Shown here: positions 11,501 through 21,712 of the stretch, piece after piece
How positions within the stretch are numbered: position 1 is the stretch's first letter
Layout: each line of letters starts with the position of its first letter
Origin: Pseudoscleropodium purum
Taxonomy: Eukaryota > Streptophyta > Bryopsida > Hypnales > Brachytheciaceae
Length of the DNA stretch: 64,000 nucleotides
Direction of reading: 5' to 3'
Assembly (NCBI GenBank): GCA_963969395.1
Contig: OZ017804.1
Location: 14,508,001-14,572,000 of the forward strand
Program-made: the position numbers and the translations under genes
Notes under the pieces: generated by a model
Database searches by the model: none
What the model saw: the letters and a program-made list of their open reading frames with translations, nothing else
Told to the model about the DNA's origin: nothing

Positions 11501-12047
11501 TACCTTCAGTTACAGTTGATAAGATAAGCTTACATTACGCGGTTGATGAGTTTACAGAGCAGTGAGAGTACAATGTGGCAGCAGACATGTGTCGAGTTGT
11601 CAGGCCCTCCGCGAGGCTCATTGGGCGTCGTTTCTCTTGCTTGTTGGGTGAGCATGATCTTGTGCCAGAAACGCGCTGCATCTTCTGTCTTTCTGACCTA
11701 GTCATCCCTGTCTGGATAGTGCTTTCCTACTGGTCACTTTAGTAAGGCAATCATCTTCTTCTTCAATTCAGGGGCACCTATCAGCAATAGCATTCCTCTC
11801 TGAGACTCTGACCGATTCTAACAAGTGCTAACAGATTTTCTTCCCCATCTCGGTCACAATCTGCTCGATTTTCTGTCCAACTGTTCCAGCTGCGGTGTCA
11901 TTGTTCATGGTCATGTAAATGCTAGTAGCTCGAAGTCTGGCGAAGGAGAGCGATGGAGATGGAGATGTGAGGGCAATTCTTTTTGCTGGAGCTTCCGAAC
12001 CGATAAGCCGTGGCGAAGGGTGTCTTCGATTTTACAGGCCGAGTTTA

Positions 12048-12452
12048 GAAATCTGCTCTTTCGTAGCTTTCATTTGTTTGAGCAATCTGCTTCGAAAGGC
12101 TCTCACAATTCGGCTTCAATGTGAAAGTAGAATTGGGCAATGAAGGATTGCAGGTTATTTAGAAGTACTAGTGTTCCTGCCAGTCTTTGATGGTTTTGCA
12201 GAGCATGTGACTAGAGTTCCTCCAAGTCCGACAAAGTAGAGTTCTGAAGTAGAGAGAGATGGAGAACGGAAGTGCAGACAAGCTTGCTTGAGCTTCATCT
12301 CGGATGGCTATAGCGAATCGTGAATACAATTTAGACCCCAACTATAGAATCTTAACTTTCGCAGCTTCAGTTGTTTGAGCAATCTGCTTCGACTGTTTTC
12401 ACAATTCAGCTTCAACGTAAAATAGAATTGGCAATGGAGAATTTGGAGGTTA
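12048..12452 (+). repeat. Duplicated leader/promoter segment upstream of the F-box gene
   Basis: The segment at about 12048-12155 recurs at about 12345-12452 (offset about 297 bp): both contain GTTTGAGCAATCTGCTTCGA, a CACAATTC.GCTTCAA block, an AGAATTG.GCAATG block and GGTTAT at the end. The second copy ends 40 bp before the F-box start codon, so these are probably duplicated 5' UTR or promoter sequences. Together with the broken 3' copy at 13538 this suggests the locus passed through a tandem array. Open frames at 11825-12143 fall partly in the first copy and have no known domain. Confidence 0.75.
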
Positions 12453-12491
12453 TGATATAGGGTATTGCGGTTTCTCCTCAAGGGGGACGAG

Positions 12492-13517
12492 ATGGCGCTG
12501 GAATGGAATCACAAGATTTGCGAGGTCAGCAGCCAATTCCTCAACGCCGATGTGTTGAATGCCGTAATGAGCCGCGTGGATGGCGCGACCCTAGCCAGGC
12601 TGAGCTGCGTAAATACGCAATTTCGGTCGGTAGCCGAGGGGGAGAAGCTCTGGGAGGAGCTCTGCAACCAGCGATGGCCATCAACTAAGCTAACTCCCGG
12701 GACAACAGTCATCTCCTCTTTCGGCGGTTTCCGCAAACTTTTCAATAGTTGTTTCCCTTTCGTGTCCCAGGCTCACCACGATGATGAATTCGCCTCCTCC
12801 GCAACCGATTTTGTCTCCATGGTGGACGTGACGTACAACGGCGAGCCCGTGCTGTCTCGCATGGTGGACGGCATTCCTGGCGCCAGCACTTCATGCGGTC
12901 CACTTGTGGACATTCTCGGGGCACACGGCGTGGCAATCTACTCCGACGAAGACGGACCGATTGTGACGATCCACACCAAAACAATTCCCCGAACGCAAGA
13001 CGGCCGCTCCTGGATGGCGCTCTGCAACCAACTGCGTGTCAGTTGGATCCTCCTCCACAAGAAAACGCACCGCATGGTGAACCTCGCAAGCTGGAAGCCG
13101 TTGAGCGGCGTCCAGCACCGGCCGTGCAGTGACAACCACTTCCTCCTCCGCTTCGGCTCCATCCTTCCAAACCCTAATTCCACTCCCGTCCACTGCAACA
13201 TTACTATGCGATGTAGACCGCTGGAGCAGCCGTCGGCCACCACAGTGGTAAAGCTCACAGACCTTGGCCTGACCTTAGAGGACATTCACAGCGTGCATCT
13301 GCGGGGGGAAGAAGCTGTCGCCATACTCTCTCGCGCCATGTATTGCGACAAGACCACCATGGAGAGCAAAGTGTCGACCTTGTTTCACGAATTCATTGCG
13401 ACGCAGACGTCGAATCGGGACGCTCTGATCCGTCGCGAGAAGCACCGCGAGAAGGCTCACGCGGTGTTGTTCGTTGGCGTCATTGTGGTCATTCTCGTAT
13501 CTCACGTCTTAGTGTAG
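12492..13517 (+). CDS. F-box protein, At2g27310/At2g36090-like
   Basis: A single-exon frame encoding 341 residues from the ATG at 12492. An upstream in-frame ATG at 12465 would add nine residues; the later one starts MALEW and is a more natural N-terminus. Residues about 18-62 form an F-box (LNADVLNAVMSRVDGATLAR followed by LSCVNTQFRSVA and EKLWEELCNQRWPS). The block after it, SSFGGFRKLFNSCFP, is typical of the plant At2g27310 group. The C-terminus (322-341) is one hydrophobic helix, suggesting tail anchoring in a membrane. By family knowledge F-box proteins bind SKP1 and select substrates for SCF ubiquitin ligases; the substrate here is unknown. The composition is clearly GC-richer than the flanks. 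Partial copies of its own flanks lie on both sides. Confidence 0.88.
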   Translation: MALEWNHKICEVSSQFLNADVLNAVMSRVDGATLARLSCVNTQFRSVAEGEKLWEELCNQRWPSTKLTPGTTVISSFGGFRKLFNSCFPFVSQAHHDDEFASSATDFVSMVDVTYNGEPVLSRMVDGIPGASTSCGPLVDILGAHGVAIYSDEDGPIVTIHTKTIPRTQDGRSWMALCNQLRVSWILLHKKTHRMVNLASWKPLSGVQHRPCSDNHFLLRFGSILPNPNSTPVHCNITMRCRPLEQPSATTVVKLTDLGLTLEDIHSVHLRGEEAVAILSRAMYCDKTTMESKVSTLFHEFIATQTSNRDALIRREKHREKAHAVLFVGVIVVILVSHVLV

Positions 13518-13537
13518 CTCTCATCCATTTCTTCAAC

Positions 13538-13800
13538 GCGACTTTGGCCTAACCCTAGATGCCATATTGACAGCATGAATCTGCGAGAGGAAGAAGCTGT
13601 CACCGTCCCTTCCCGTCCGAGAGCTACGACAATTCAAGACCGCCGTGAAGAGCAAATTGTCGCGCACGTTTCCCGAATCTCATTGCAACGCAGACTTCGA
13701 ATCGGGAATCAAGCTTGGATCCGCCAGGAGAATCATCACTGCGAGAAGACCCAGCTGCGACTTCATAGCTGTTTGTGATCATTCTCATTCCTCCATCTCC
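13538..13800 (+). pseudogene. Broken tandem copy of the F-box gene 3' end
   Basis: About 250 bp immediately downstream align with the last part of the F-box gene (about 13258-13505) at an offset of about 282 bp. GACTTTGGCCTAACCCTAGA matches the gene's GACCTTGGCCTGACCTTAGA, and ATCTGCGAGAGGAAGAAGCTGTC matches ATCTGCGGGGGGAAGAAGCTGTC. The matches continue to the GTGATCATTCTC end. Indels destroy the frame: one stop falls where the parent has LTLEDIHSVH. A 67-codon frame from 13575 keeps only the first dozen parental residues. It has no F-box and no function as a protein. Confidence 0.8.
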
Positions 13801-14525
13801 ATCGTTTCGAACGTTTGCAACATGGGCAAAATTCTTCTCAGATTTGGGTGGGCATATATATAGCTCGCAGATGTAAGTATCGATCACATGGAAGCTAGCA
13901 AGCAACAGGGTGGCCAATTCTGCAGCAAAGAAGGCGAGATTGCTGACTTTGCAGAACAGCGTACGATGCATCGAATAAGAACCTCTACTACTTGAAGTAG
14001 GAAAACCCTAGACTTGTAAATTACTTACGAGTATGATGAGAAGATTAGTAGGGTACAGTTCCTTCAAGTACTGTAAGATGCATGTTTCAATTCATGTGGG
14101 TACCCAAGTAAGCTCAGGTTACACAGCTTTCAATTGAAGAGCTCGGAGGTTGGACAAGGATGTAGGACAAAAGACTTAACCTAATTACTGCTAAGTTGTA
14201 AGAGTTTCGGTACTCTTGAAAGAAGAAATTTCACTTTAAGAGTGGTACACTGAATCCGGCCCTCTGCATTCCAAAGCATGAGTGCATGATTAGTCTCCAG
14301 TAGGATAAAGATTCCTGATCAAATGCTTTGGTACCTTGCTGCTGCTGCTGCGTCTGTGGAGTGTGGAGCAGAGCTTTGATTTTGGAACCATAACGTAAGT
14401 TAAGTTAAGGCTTCTGTGCCCTGACTCAAGCATTGGCGAGTCTGATGATATGGAGGCCAAAATTCAGGTTAAAAAAATGAATAGAATTAGAAGCTCCCTC
14501 TGCACATGCATGAAAGCATTAAGGC
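13801..14525. other. Intergenic DNA, no gene recognised
   Basis: Moderate composition after the F-box locus and probably including its 3' UTR. A short CTGCTGCTGCTGC run occurs near 14338. No frame with a recognisable domain. Confidence 0.4.
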
Positions 14526-14527
14526 AT

Positions 14528-14937
14528 AAGGTAGGAGGCTGTAATTGCGACTCTCTCCTTGCAACCGCCCCATAGGTGGTAGTAAAATGGATGGGAGGTG
14601 TTCTTTAAATGGACCATTGTTGCTGTTGAATGAATCAAGAAAAATTTATTTATTTTATTCCAAGAGCCAATCATTTCCTCCATGGTTTAGAAATCACTTT
14701 AGAGGTTGCAAGAGGACAGATTTTGGGAGACCTATGGTCACAAATAGGTACCTACTACAGAAATCTTTGAAAATTCATAACTAATTCAAAAATGCTTTGA
14801 AAAATATGAAACCACTTGTGTTATGTTCATCATCCATTTTTCTTTCTTTGAAAAATGAGCTAAAAATATTTCTATTCATGAAACCTATGAAAAAGGCGGA
14901 TCAGCCCTTAAAGGGTTGCTTTTAGAGCCTCCTACCT
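14528..14937 (+). mobile_element. TA-flanked MITE, AGGTAGGAGG family (410 bp)
   Basis: Left end TA-AGGTAGGAGGCTGTAA, right end TTTTAGAGCCTCCTACCT-TA. The terminal inverted repeat is about 13-15 bp with one clear family core, AGGTAGGAGGC. The interior contains the GAAACCACTTGTGTTATG block seen in reverse in the 6044-6352 copy. An ORF at 14545-14784 lies wholly inside the element and is not a gene. Confidence 0.8.
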
Positions 14938-15001
14938 TATCTCCATTATTGAGATTTGGGGGAGGAGAAAAAACATGTGCCTATTTCATTATTATGGATA
15001 T

Positions 15002-15890
15002 TTAACCCTTCAACGTAGGGCTGGTGACCATACAAATCATCCATTTTGGTACTATGATAGCGGACTCATTTTTGACCAAGGACCCATTCCCATCATATAG
15101 GATACACTCTTTCCAATCAACAAGAGATTAATTATGGCACAATTTGCAACGCAATTGTGGTGCATTTTGATAGGCTATAGTCTTGGTTGATTTTGCAACC
15201 AAACCGTCATTGGTAATAGGAAGACCTATATGATAAGAATAGGTTGAACAGAATCTTCAACTAAAAAATTTATAGTAATTAAATTTTGAGAAATAAAATT
15301 CTGAAAAAATATGGAATCCTTATAAATCCTATTTCTATAATGGGAAAAATTTTGCACTCAATAAACCTATGCTCTACATATGCGTAATTGCTTAAGTGGG
15401 CGAAAATGGGTTTGGCTATCATATATGACATCATCTACTTTAACCCTTGAAGACCGGACTGATCTCTAAAGAAATCATCTATTTTGATACCATGTGCATT
15501 TTGGAATTAAAAATATAAAAGAATGCTCATTGGAAGTCAAACTACTGTAGAAAACCTTCCCTTTTTCTACAAAATTTGGAGGATGAAGAGTTGCACTTGT
15601 ACCCTATACAATAAGATTCTCTATCATTCATCTACCAAAAAATGCCCATGACCAAAAAATGGTCATGGCATTGTTTAAAGGTAGACCCCTAAAGGTTTTT
15701 GACTATGTTTTCACCAAAAATGCTTCAAAATTGCCATTTTTAGAAGAAAAAATTTGAACGCATGTAACTGTAGGATCTTGTAGTATGCTAGTTGGTAAAA
15801 ATATGAGAAAAATTTAAAAAATTTCCACCTTATAGATTGCCAGATATTTGTATTTGAATTGACAAAAATCCTTTCACTAAAAGAAAAACA
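15002..15890 (+). mobile_element. Cluster of decayed TTAA-element ends
   Basis: Three partial elements follow each other. TTAA-CCCTTCAACGTAGGG at 15002 and TTAA-CCCTTGAAGACCGG at 15440 both continue into a similar CATC.ATTTTG block, so they are two direct copies of a short subfamily related to 18236-18460. From about 15684, ACCCCTAAAGG and the following 200 bp match the left part of the 3556 and 37923 elements (GGATCTTGTAGTATG block and the phrase after it). None has a clear right end, so these are decayed or overlapping insertions. Confidence 0.6.
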
Positions 15891-16185
15891 TGTCTAGTAC
15901 AACTAACTACTATGCAACTAGTGTCCTATACAATTATCATGCAACTAGTTTCTTCTCTATCAACACCAAATCTAATGTAATTGTTTTATGTAGTTGTTTT
16001 ACAGCATTCAAATATTATTTTAGTTGCAAAGCAGTCGTTCTACAGTTGCAAAAAATGACTAGGAGACAACTAATGTCTTGTATAACTATCATGCAACTAT
16101 AAAATAACCATAGTTGTTTTCTAGTTGCTTTTTAGTTGTACATTAGTTGTTTCTTAGTTGCACACTAGTTGTTTCCTATTACTTT
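15886..16185. repeat. TAGTTG/CAACTA motif cluster
   Basis: About 300 bp carry more than a dozen TAGTTG or CAACTA hexamers. The left part mostly holds CAACTA and the right part TAGTTG, giving a loose inverted arrangement. A CCTATACAATTATCATGCAACTA segment near 15927 recurs imperfectly near 16077. It is not a strict tandem repeat and has no fixed spacer length. Confidence 0.6.
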
Positions 16186-16619
16186 CAAAGTTCATTCCCA
16201 TTTGTCTTATATCAATTGTCCCATATCAATTGTAAAGAGTACCATTAATTGAACATATAAGACTCGTAAGTTGTAGTAGTCTTATACAATAAATTTTTTT
16301 GATAGAATTCTAAGATTTATGTAATCTATAGAAATAAAAAAATAATTAAAATTCAAGAAATTTTATAATCTATGAAATTAAAAATTTGAAATCTTAAAAA
16401 AGATAGATTTGAAATTCAAAAATCTTTGTAATACATCAAATTTTAGAAGTAGCTATTGTTCAAAATGGAGAGTTAAAAAGGTGTACAAATTTTAATTGCT
16501 AGCAATATAATTCAGCATTGTTTGACTTCAAGGGAAGAATCCTATAGAAAATTTGAATGTATGAGGTGCAAGGAAAGTGAAGCTCTCTTATGGATTGCAC
16601 TTTTTTCATAGTGTCCTTC

Positions 16620-17060
16620 CCTTATGTTTGTGCCTATACTAATATGACCTATCCACTCCAAATTCCAATCTAAAAATTAAAATAAAAAAATCAGCATCTA
16701 TGCCCTCACATTTTCACCTAAGGCCCTAAGCCAATACAACCTACCTGCTTCAAATCTCAATCTAAAAATAAAAATAAAAATTGGTGTCTGCACTCCCTCA
16801 TTCACATCTATCCCTACGTACGTGCCCATACTAGTATACCATCTCTCTACAAATCCCAACCTAAAAAAAATAGTGTCCACTTTTGTCTTTGGATCTACAT
16901 CCATATGTCCATGTCCGTACTAGTATGCCCCACCTATCCCAAATTCCAATCTAAAAATATAAAAATTAGAGTCTACATCCCTATATTTGTGCTTCAATTT
17001 TAATTAGGTCTCTTCCGATATTGTCTCCATTCAAATTCTAGCATAAAAAGCTACATCTAC
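16620..17060. repeat. Degenerate minisatellite, unit about 95 bp
   Basis: Four to five units, each with a CAAAT.CCAATCTAAAAAT core, begin near 16635, 16731, 16828 and 16919 (spacings about 96, 97 and 91 bp). Several units also share TACTAGTAT and a run such as CATCCCTA. They are too diverged for recent expansion. No coding frame is supported. Confidence 0.65.
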
Positions 17061-18231
17061 AAACCCTAAGCCATGTCACAGAGTAAAGATAAATCACAAT
17101 AATTTTTTTTCCTTTGCAAAATCTTAAGCCTTCAGAATCTCATGTATTCTAGACCGTACCTTGCTTTGCAAAAGCTTTACTAGAAAAAGCATACATAGCT
17201 AATTTTGTATTAAAGAATGAAAATTTTCTTTAGTCTATATTGATTTTTTCTATTACTAAGGAAGGGATTAATTAGCATCACTTAGAAACTTAGATTGATC
17301 ACTATAAAATTTTATTTTTTGAATTTTTTACAATAAAGTAATATTTCGATCTATACTAATTTAATTATTTTACATCTAATTATTGTGATTTTGGTAAATT
17401 TTTGTCATATGCACTAATTATAGGACAAATCAATATAGTAAAAATGTTCCAAATCTTCAACTTAGGCACTATTATGGGGCATTTGAAATGTCATGAGGAA
17501 AAAATTACATATATATGTCTTAAAACCACTTTATGTTGCATTTGAAGTCCCTCTAAAATATCAAAATCTAAATGGTGAAAAGCTTATAATTGGGATTTAG
17601 AACTTCTTACTATGTCCCAAGTCCCACATAACTCCTAATTAAATGCCTACATGACAACACTTTTTGGGAGTTTGGGTGCCAAAGAAGTGGGACTTGGAGG
17701 TTGAATTGGGTCTAACCAAAATGAAAATCTAATTCAACTTCCAAGTCCCAACAATTGTTTTGAATATAAAATGAAGAAAAAAAATACCATATAAGGTATT
17801 GTAAAATTTTCTTCAAATATATCCAATATAGATTGGATGCTAAAAGTACCCTCCAAATAAGTTTTTGACTCATTGACTCTTTTGGGGGTATAAAATTGCT
17901 ATTATATTGAAAATTAATTGACAAGAAAGTTGGGACTTAGAGTTGGGACTTTAAACTTCAAACCATAAGTCCCAAATCTCACATTTTTAATTTTTTTATT
18001 CACCTTCTACATCCCAAGAAAATAAAAAATTGGGGTTTTAATTCTTTATAAGACCAAGGATGCAAAAAACCATATTGCAAGAAGCTAACTAGTGTGACTT
18101 GGGAGTGTAGTGTGATGGGACCCTTAGTTTTTATAGCTTTGTAGAAATGAATGTCACAAGTTTTAAAGTCCGAAATTGTGCCAATTTAGTGAAATTGACA
18201 ATCCAATCATTGGTATACAAAGTGGCATATC
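17061..18231. other. AT-rich intergenic DNA with a 61-bp hairpin
   Basis: No gene. At 17689-17749 the sequence GGGACTTGGAGGTTGAATT is followed by its near reverse complement AATTCAACTTCCAAGTCCC with a loop of about 23 bases. Variants of GTCCCAAGTCCC recur on both sides (near 17614 and 17930), so the hairpin may be the centre of a larger eroded inverted repeat. Confidence 0.5.
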
Positions 18232-18235
18232 TTAA

Positions 18236-18460
18236 CCCTTGAACGCTAGGATGGACATTTTGTGTCTGATGGATGATAGGGAAGCAAACTATATAAGACA
18301 AAAGTGCAACTATTCATCCTCAAAATTTGTTTTGGAAAGAGAAAATCTCTTACAATAGTCTGACTTGCAATGACTACTTTTGCAATTCTGGAGGCTAGTG
18401 TTTCACATGGTAATAAAAAAGGATGATTTCAAGGGTCACCCCTTCAGCGTTCAGTAAGGG
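18236..18460 (+). mobile_element. Short TTAA-flanked element (225 bp), CCCTTGAACG subfamily
   Basis: TTAA (18232-18235) is followed by CCCTTGAACGCTAGGATGG, and the right end TTCAGCGTTCAGTAAGGG is followed by TTAA (18461-18464). The inverted ends share CCCTT and GAACGCT with small indels. The interior has no coding capacity. The tips differ from the CCCCTAAA family, but the TTAA duplication and CCC tip agree, so it is a second subfamily of the same kind. Confidence 0.72.
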
Positions 18461-19264
18461 TTAAACTGGTTGACAACATTCTCTTTCATTATACACAGAT
18501 GAAGAAAAGCTCATTCTGCCCAATTGGCACCAACAAGTGAAACACCGAATTTGAACTCTAATTCCAAAAGATCTCATCATAACAAAATAAACAAAATAAA
18601 ACAAAAGCCTCATATAAGGCAGTATAGATCATTGTGCAACAACAACGTTGTGCAATAGTAAAAACAAGAAACTGTCCAAGAGTCTCGGGACCAGAATAAC
18701 AATGCAATTTGAATCTTCTTCGTACCAACCAAGGCATGCTGATTCTACCCTAATCCTATCATTAGCTTACCATCGCCTTAGCTTTAGATCGAGATGCCTG
18801 CTTGCAACGCCCAAAACAGGTTTTGTAACAGCGCCTTGCTCTACCAAAGAATCGACGTACATGATTTGCACGTCTGTCAGTGCAGCCAGGAGTGACTTCT
18901 ACCTTCCCAAATTCAATTGGGGTTACACCAAGTTTAAGAGCTTTGATTGACGCCTCCATGGCATGAATTCGGGAGGTTGAACTACGGATGAGCAGCTTCA
19001 ATCCCCGTGGTCACTCGATCAGAGGCACCACGATCTCAAGCCGCGGCACCTGCAAAGCTAAGCCTGAATCTGAAAATTCATTTTCTGGTACGTGTCGATC
19101 TCCATCGGATTGATGCTAATGGATTCATGATTTGGTTGTAATGATAGACTCACTTGGAGAGGGAATATTAATGATTGTAGCAACGGTTTTGATTTCTACG
19201 TACTGCTATGTGAGAGTTTGGCTTTAATTTGCACCCAAAGTTATCTTTGTCGATACGGAGCTAT

Positions 19265-19330
19265 CAACACAAGGGAGTTAGTACCATGGAGGAAATGAAA
19301 CGGAGTTTACCATCTCATTTGAACCATTAC
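19265..19330 (+). repeat. Dispersed repeat fragment shared with the OFA intron
   Basis: CACAAGGGAG at 19268 and a 29-base identical core at 19285-19313 (CATGGAGGAAATGAAACGGA plus GTTTACCAT) recur at 61891-61943 inside the second intron of the transporter gene, followed in both places by a CTCA.TTGAACC string. Two copies 42 kb apart in otherwise unrelated surroundings point to a dispersed repeat. Confidence 0.7.
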
Positions 19331-19401
19331 CACCTGCTGATGAAGTGTTAAACTCAAAAACTTTCTTCACCACACGTGATGATAAACGCTACTAAATAAA
19401 T

Positions 19402-19431
19402 CCCTTCCCTTCCCTTCCCTTCCCTTCCCTT
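19402..19431. repeat. (CCCTT)6 microsatellite
   Basis: Six uninterrupted copies of CCCTT (or TTCCC on the other reading), inside the peroxidase relic's probable intronic part. Confidence 0.9.
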
Positions 19432-20399
19432 GTGCTTGTGAATGACCTCCCAATGAAACCACACTCTTACTTATTGGTTAAAATGACGTTTAAAGTGACT
19501 CTTAATATTGATGTTTAAGAGTATCGTCTGCCATTCTAGCTATGGTACGTACGTTTAAGTGAGGAAGAGCTCAATTAAAAAATCAGCCTGGCTAGCCCAC
19601 CTGAGAGAGCGACCAGATCAGTCTGGTCTCGTCCACCGTTGGCAGAATTTGCCAGCATGACATCAACTTTCATGGTGGAGAGTGGAGCAGTTGTTGTTGC
19701 AGTTGCAATGGCTGCACAAGAATCCCACCCATCTCTCCGGCCCAAGTCTGTTGGAAAAATGGATCCTCCTGCCTGCGAAACAGTATGAAATCAAAATCGA
19801 AGACCCTTCAATTCAGTTAAATCTCCCTTAGACTCGCCAATCATAATATATTTTCTGAGTACCTGAAAACACACACTTTAAAACATAATTATTAAACCCT
19901 TAGCAAGCCTTGGGGTGTGAATGTTAAAGTTTTCCAGCAGTCTGTCTGGAACCTCAGATCTATACTCGTCTTCAGATTTTTAATTATTTAGAGCTTGGTG
20001 CATTTACATGTCACAATTTTCATTTGCACTCTCACATATGCAAAACTAACTCGATCATCGAACTGAAATGAAATGTGCGCACAAAAGCAGGGTAGACTGC
20101 TTGTTACCCTTCTGACAAGTGATTGGCATGAGGGGTCGTAGAAGCCGAACTCTAAAGCTGGTGATCCTGCGGCTTGCCTCAACAAGCGCCTGTCCAAAAT
20201 CGCACTGAACGGATTCCCGACGACGCAGACACAACTTGCGTACACTCCAGATCCCAGGGAGAGCATCACCACTTGCGACTGCAACAACTTCTTCGACGCC
20301 ATTGGAAATCCAGATTCTTACCAACTACGTACGTACTGATCGAAGAGATGATCAACAATACTCTCCGAGGTTCGATTCTCAACTACACTGATCAATGAT

Positions 20400-21425
20400 C
20401 GATATCAATTAATGGACCCTGAGATCGATTTTAACCCATGTTTTATGCATGATCGTTTTTCTTTGCACCAATATTGGCCACTTCGTTCTAGAGACAACAC
20501 AAAACACATAGGCTATTTTTTGTGAAGGAGATTAGGGTTTTTCTTTACAACATAGAGCCAGATTACTGCTCTATTTTAAAACCAATAGCCACATTTTACT
20601 TAGGTGTCACCCAAATATCACATGAGTATTGAAGAAATAGCTGGTTTCTTCCCCAAAATGGAACAAAATAAGTCACTTGCGATCGAGTCGGTGCAAGTAG
20701 GAGCTCAAGTAGGAGCTCGAATTGGAGCTCGAATTTAGCTCGTATGGGACGTAATTCGCCATAGCTTGTGTGTGCCGGTAAATATAGCTAAGAATGTGCT
20801 GTTCTTATTTTGATTTAGGTGATAAAACAGGTTGACGGATGATCAGGAGTACTTTCGGCGGTACGCGTGCTTGTTCGAATGTGAATTTCTGTTACAACGA
20901 TCGTGAATTGAAACGCACAGTTTCAATGTAGTTGTGTCCAGTGAGATTTTGAAAATACCGACCGGGTATGATCGAGGAGAATGTTCGAATCACAAATTCC
21001 AAGATTTTCTGTGCATGATTCGCCATGCTTTTCCAAAATAAAATGAATGTAATTGCATGCTCTTTCTTGTAACTATAAATTATGTAACAACAAAGGATGG
21101 GTGGCGGATGCAAACTGTCTTCCTTAACTAGAATGTATTTTTTAGTTTCCTCGTCTGGGAAGTTAACTCCTACGAGAGCCAGCATCTACTATGTGGATTA
21201 TGAATCTTCTTCATCTATTGATTCAATGAACGGCTGATTATTACGGAGTATTTTACAATTTTGTAAACAAGTTCCTCCATAGCTTCAGGCTTGTCTATAC
21301 AGTACTGAACAGTACATCCATGAACATCCATGGAGGAAAGTGAGACATCTTTGCTACTTCATCTGAGTTTAATATTCAGAACTTTAGATTAGCCTCTTTG
21401 CACAACTTGTTGCCAGGCTGCTCAG
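20400..21425. other. Intergenic DNA, no gene recognised
   Basis: Contains a short imperfect repeat of GGAGCTC with AAGTA or GAATT spacers at about 20698-20740 (four GAGCTC/AGCTC words). An ORF on the minus strand (20892-21185) shows no domain. Confidence 0.4.
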
Positions 21426-21712
21426 CAGGGCTTTTTTTTCATTTTTTTTATAGGGTGCCAAAGTGGCAATATAAAATTTTATAGTAGTGCTTCAAATTTC
21501 AAAAGTCATCTACATACTGGATAGAAAACTTCACATTAGTACATATCACAAGTTCATAATTCTATTTGATTCCATCCACAATTTGGCGATTTCATCCAAT
21601 TCTTTTTTGTAATTTGAAGTTTTTTGGCAAAAAACTTCATGTTTTTGCCATTTTTTAGCCAAATTTTTTTTGGTGCAATCTGACACTATAAAGCCAAAAA
21701 AAAAAAGCCTTG
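21426..21712 (+). mobile_element. hAT-type MITE, CAGGGCTTTT family (287 bp)
   Basis: The left tip CAGGGCTTTTTTTTC and right tip AAAAAAAAAAGCCTTG are inverted repeats of the same kind as the 43038-43131 element. The flanking octamers CTGCTCAG and TTCCTCAC agree at six of eight positions, consistent with an eroded 8-bp duplication. The interior is AT-rich and non-coding. Confidence 0.6.

Larger units (their letters stand above)
18762..20302 (-). pseudogene. Class III peroxidase relic
   Basis: On the minus strand an ATG at 20302 opens a signal-peptide-like start leading to ALEFGFYDPSCQSLVRRV (about 20156-20103), the FYxxSCP region near the N-terminus of secreted plant peroxidases. After an AG acceptor at about 19773, an open exon (19772-19598) reads GGSIFPTDLGRRDGWDSCAA, later TAPLS, then DQTDLVALSGG: the GRRDG and DLVALSGG hallmarks of the family. 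It ends at a plausible GT donor. A distant open segment (about 18950-18762) with ASIKALKLGV..GCTDRRAN might be the C-terminus, but this is weak. The exon with the distal catalytic motif HFHDCFV was not found, nor the HTIG heme-ligand part, so I call it a relic. Such enzymes oxidise phenolics in the cell wall using hydrogen peroxide. Confidence 0.62.

Noticed and set aside
11825..12143. Two ORFs (99 and 74 codons) upstream of the F-box gene
   Set aside because: They lie in a duplicated leader segment, the frames are not kept in the second copy and no domain is visible.
12509..13505. Several open frames of 60-115 codons on the minus strand and in other frames over the F-box gene
   Set aside because: They overlap the well-supported F-box frame, have skewed composition and show no domain; they are shadows of GC-rich coding sequence.
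15886..17060. Repeat array that might be taken for a CRISPR array
   Set aside because: Units are imperfect, spacers are neither regular nor unique, and the window is eukaryotic nuclear DNA.
18762..18950. Basic ORF with GCTDRRANHVRRFFG as a separate small gene
   Set aside because: No family recognised; its ASIKALKLGV...GC...N spacing loosely fits a peroxidase C-terminus, so it was listed only as a weak part of that relic.
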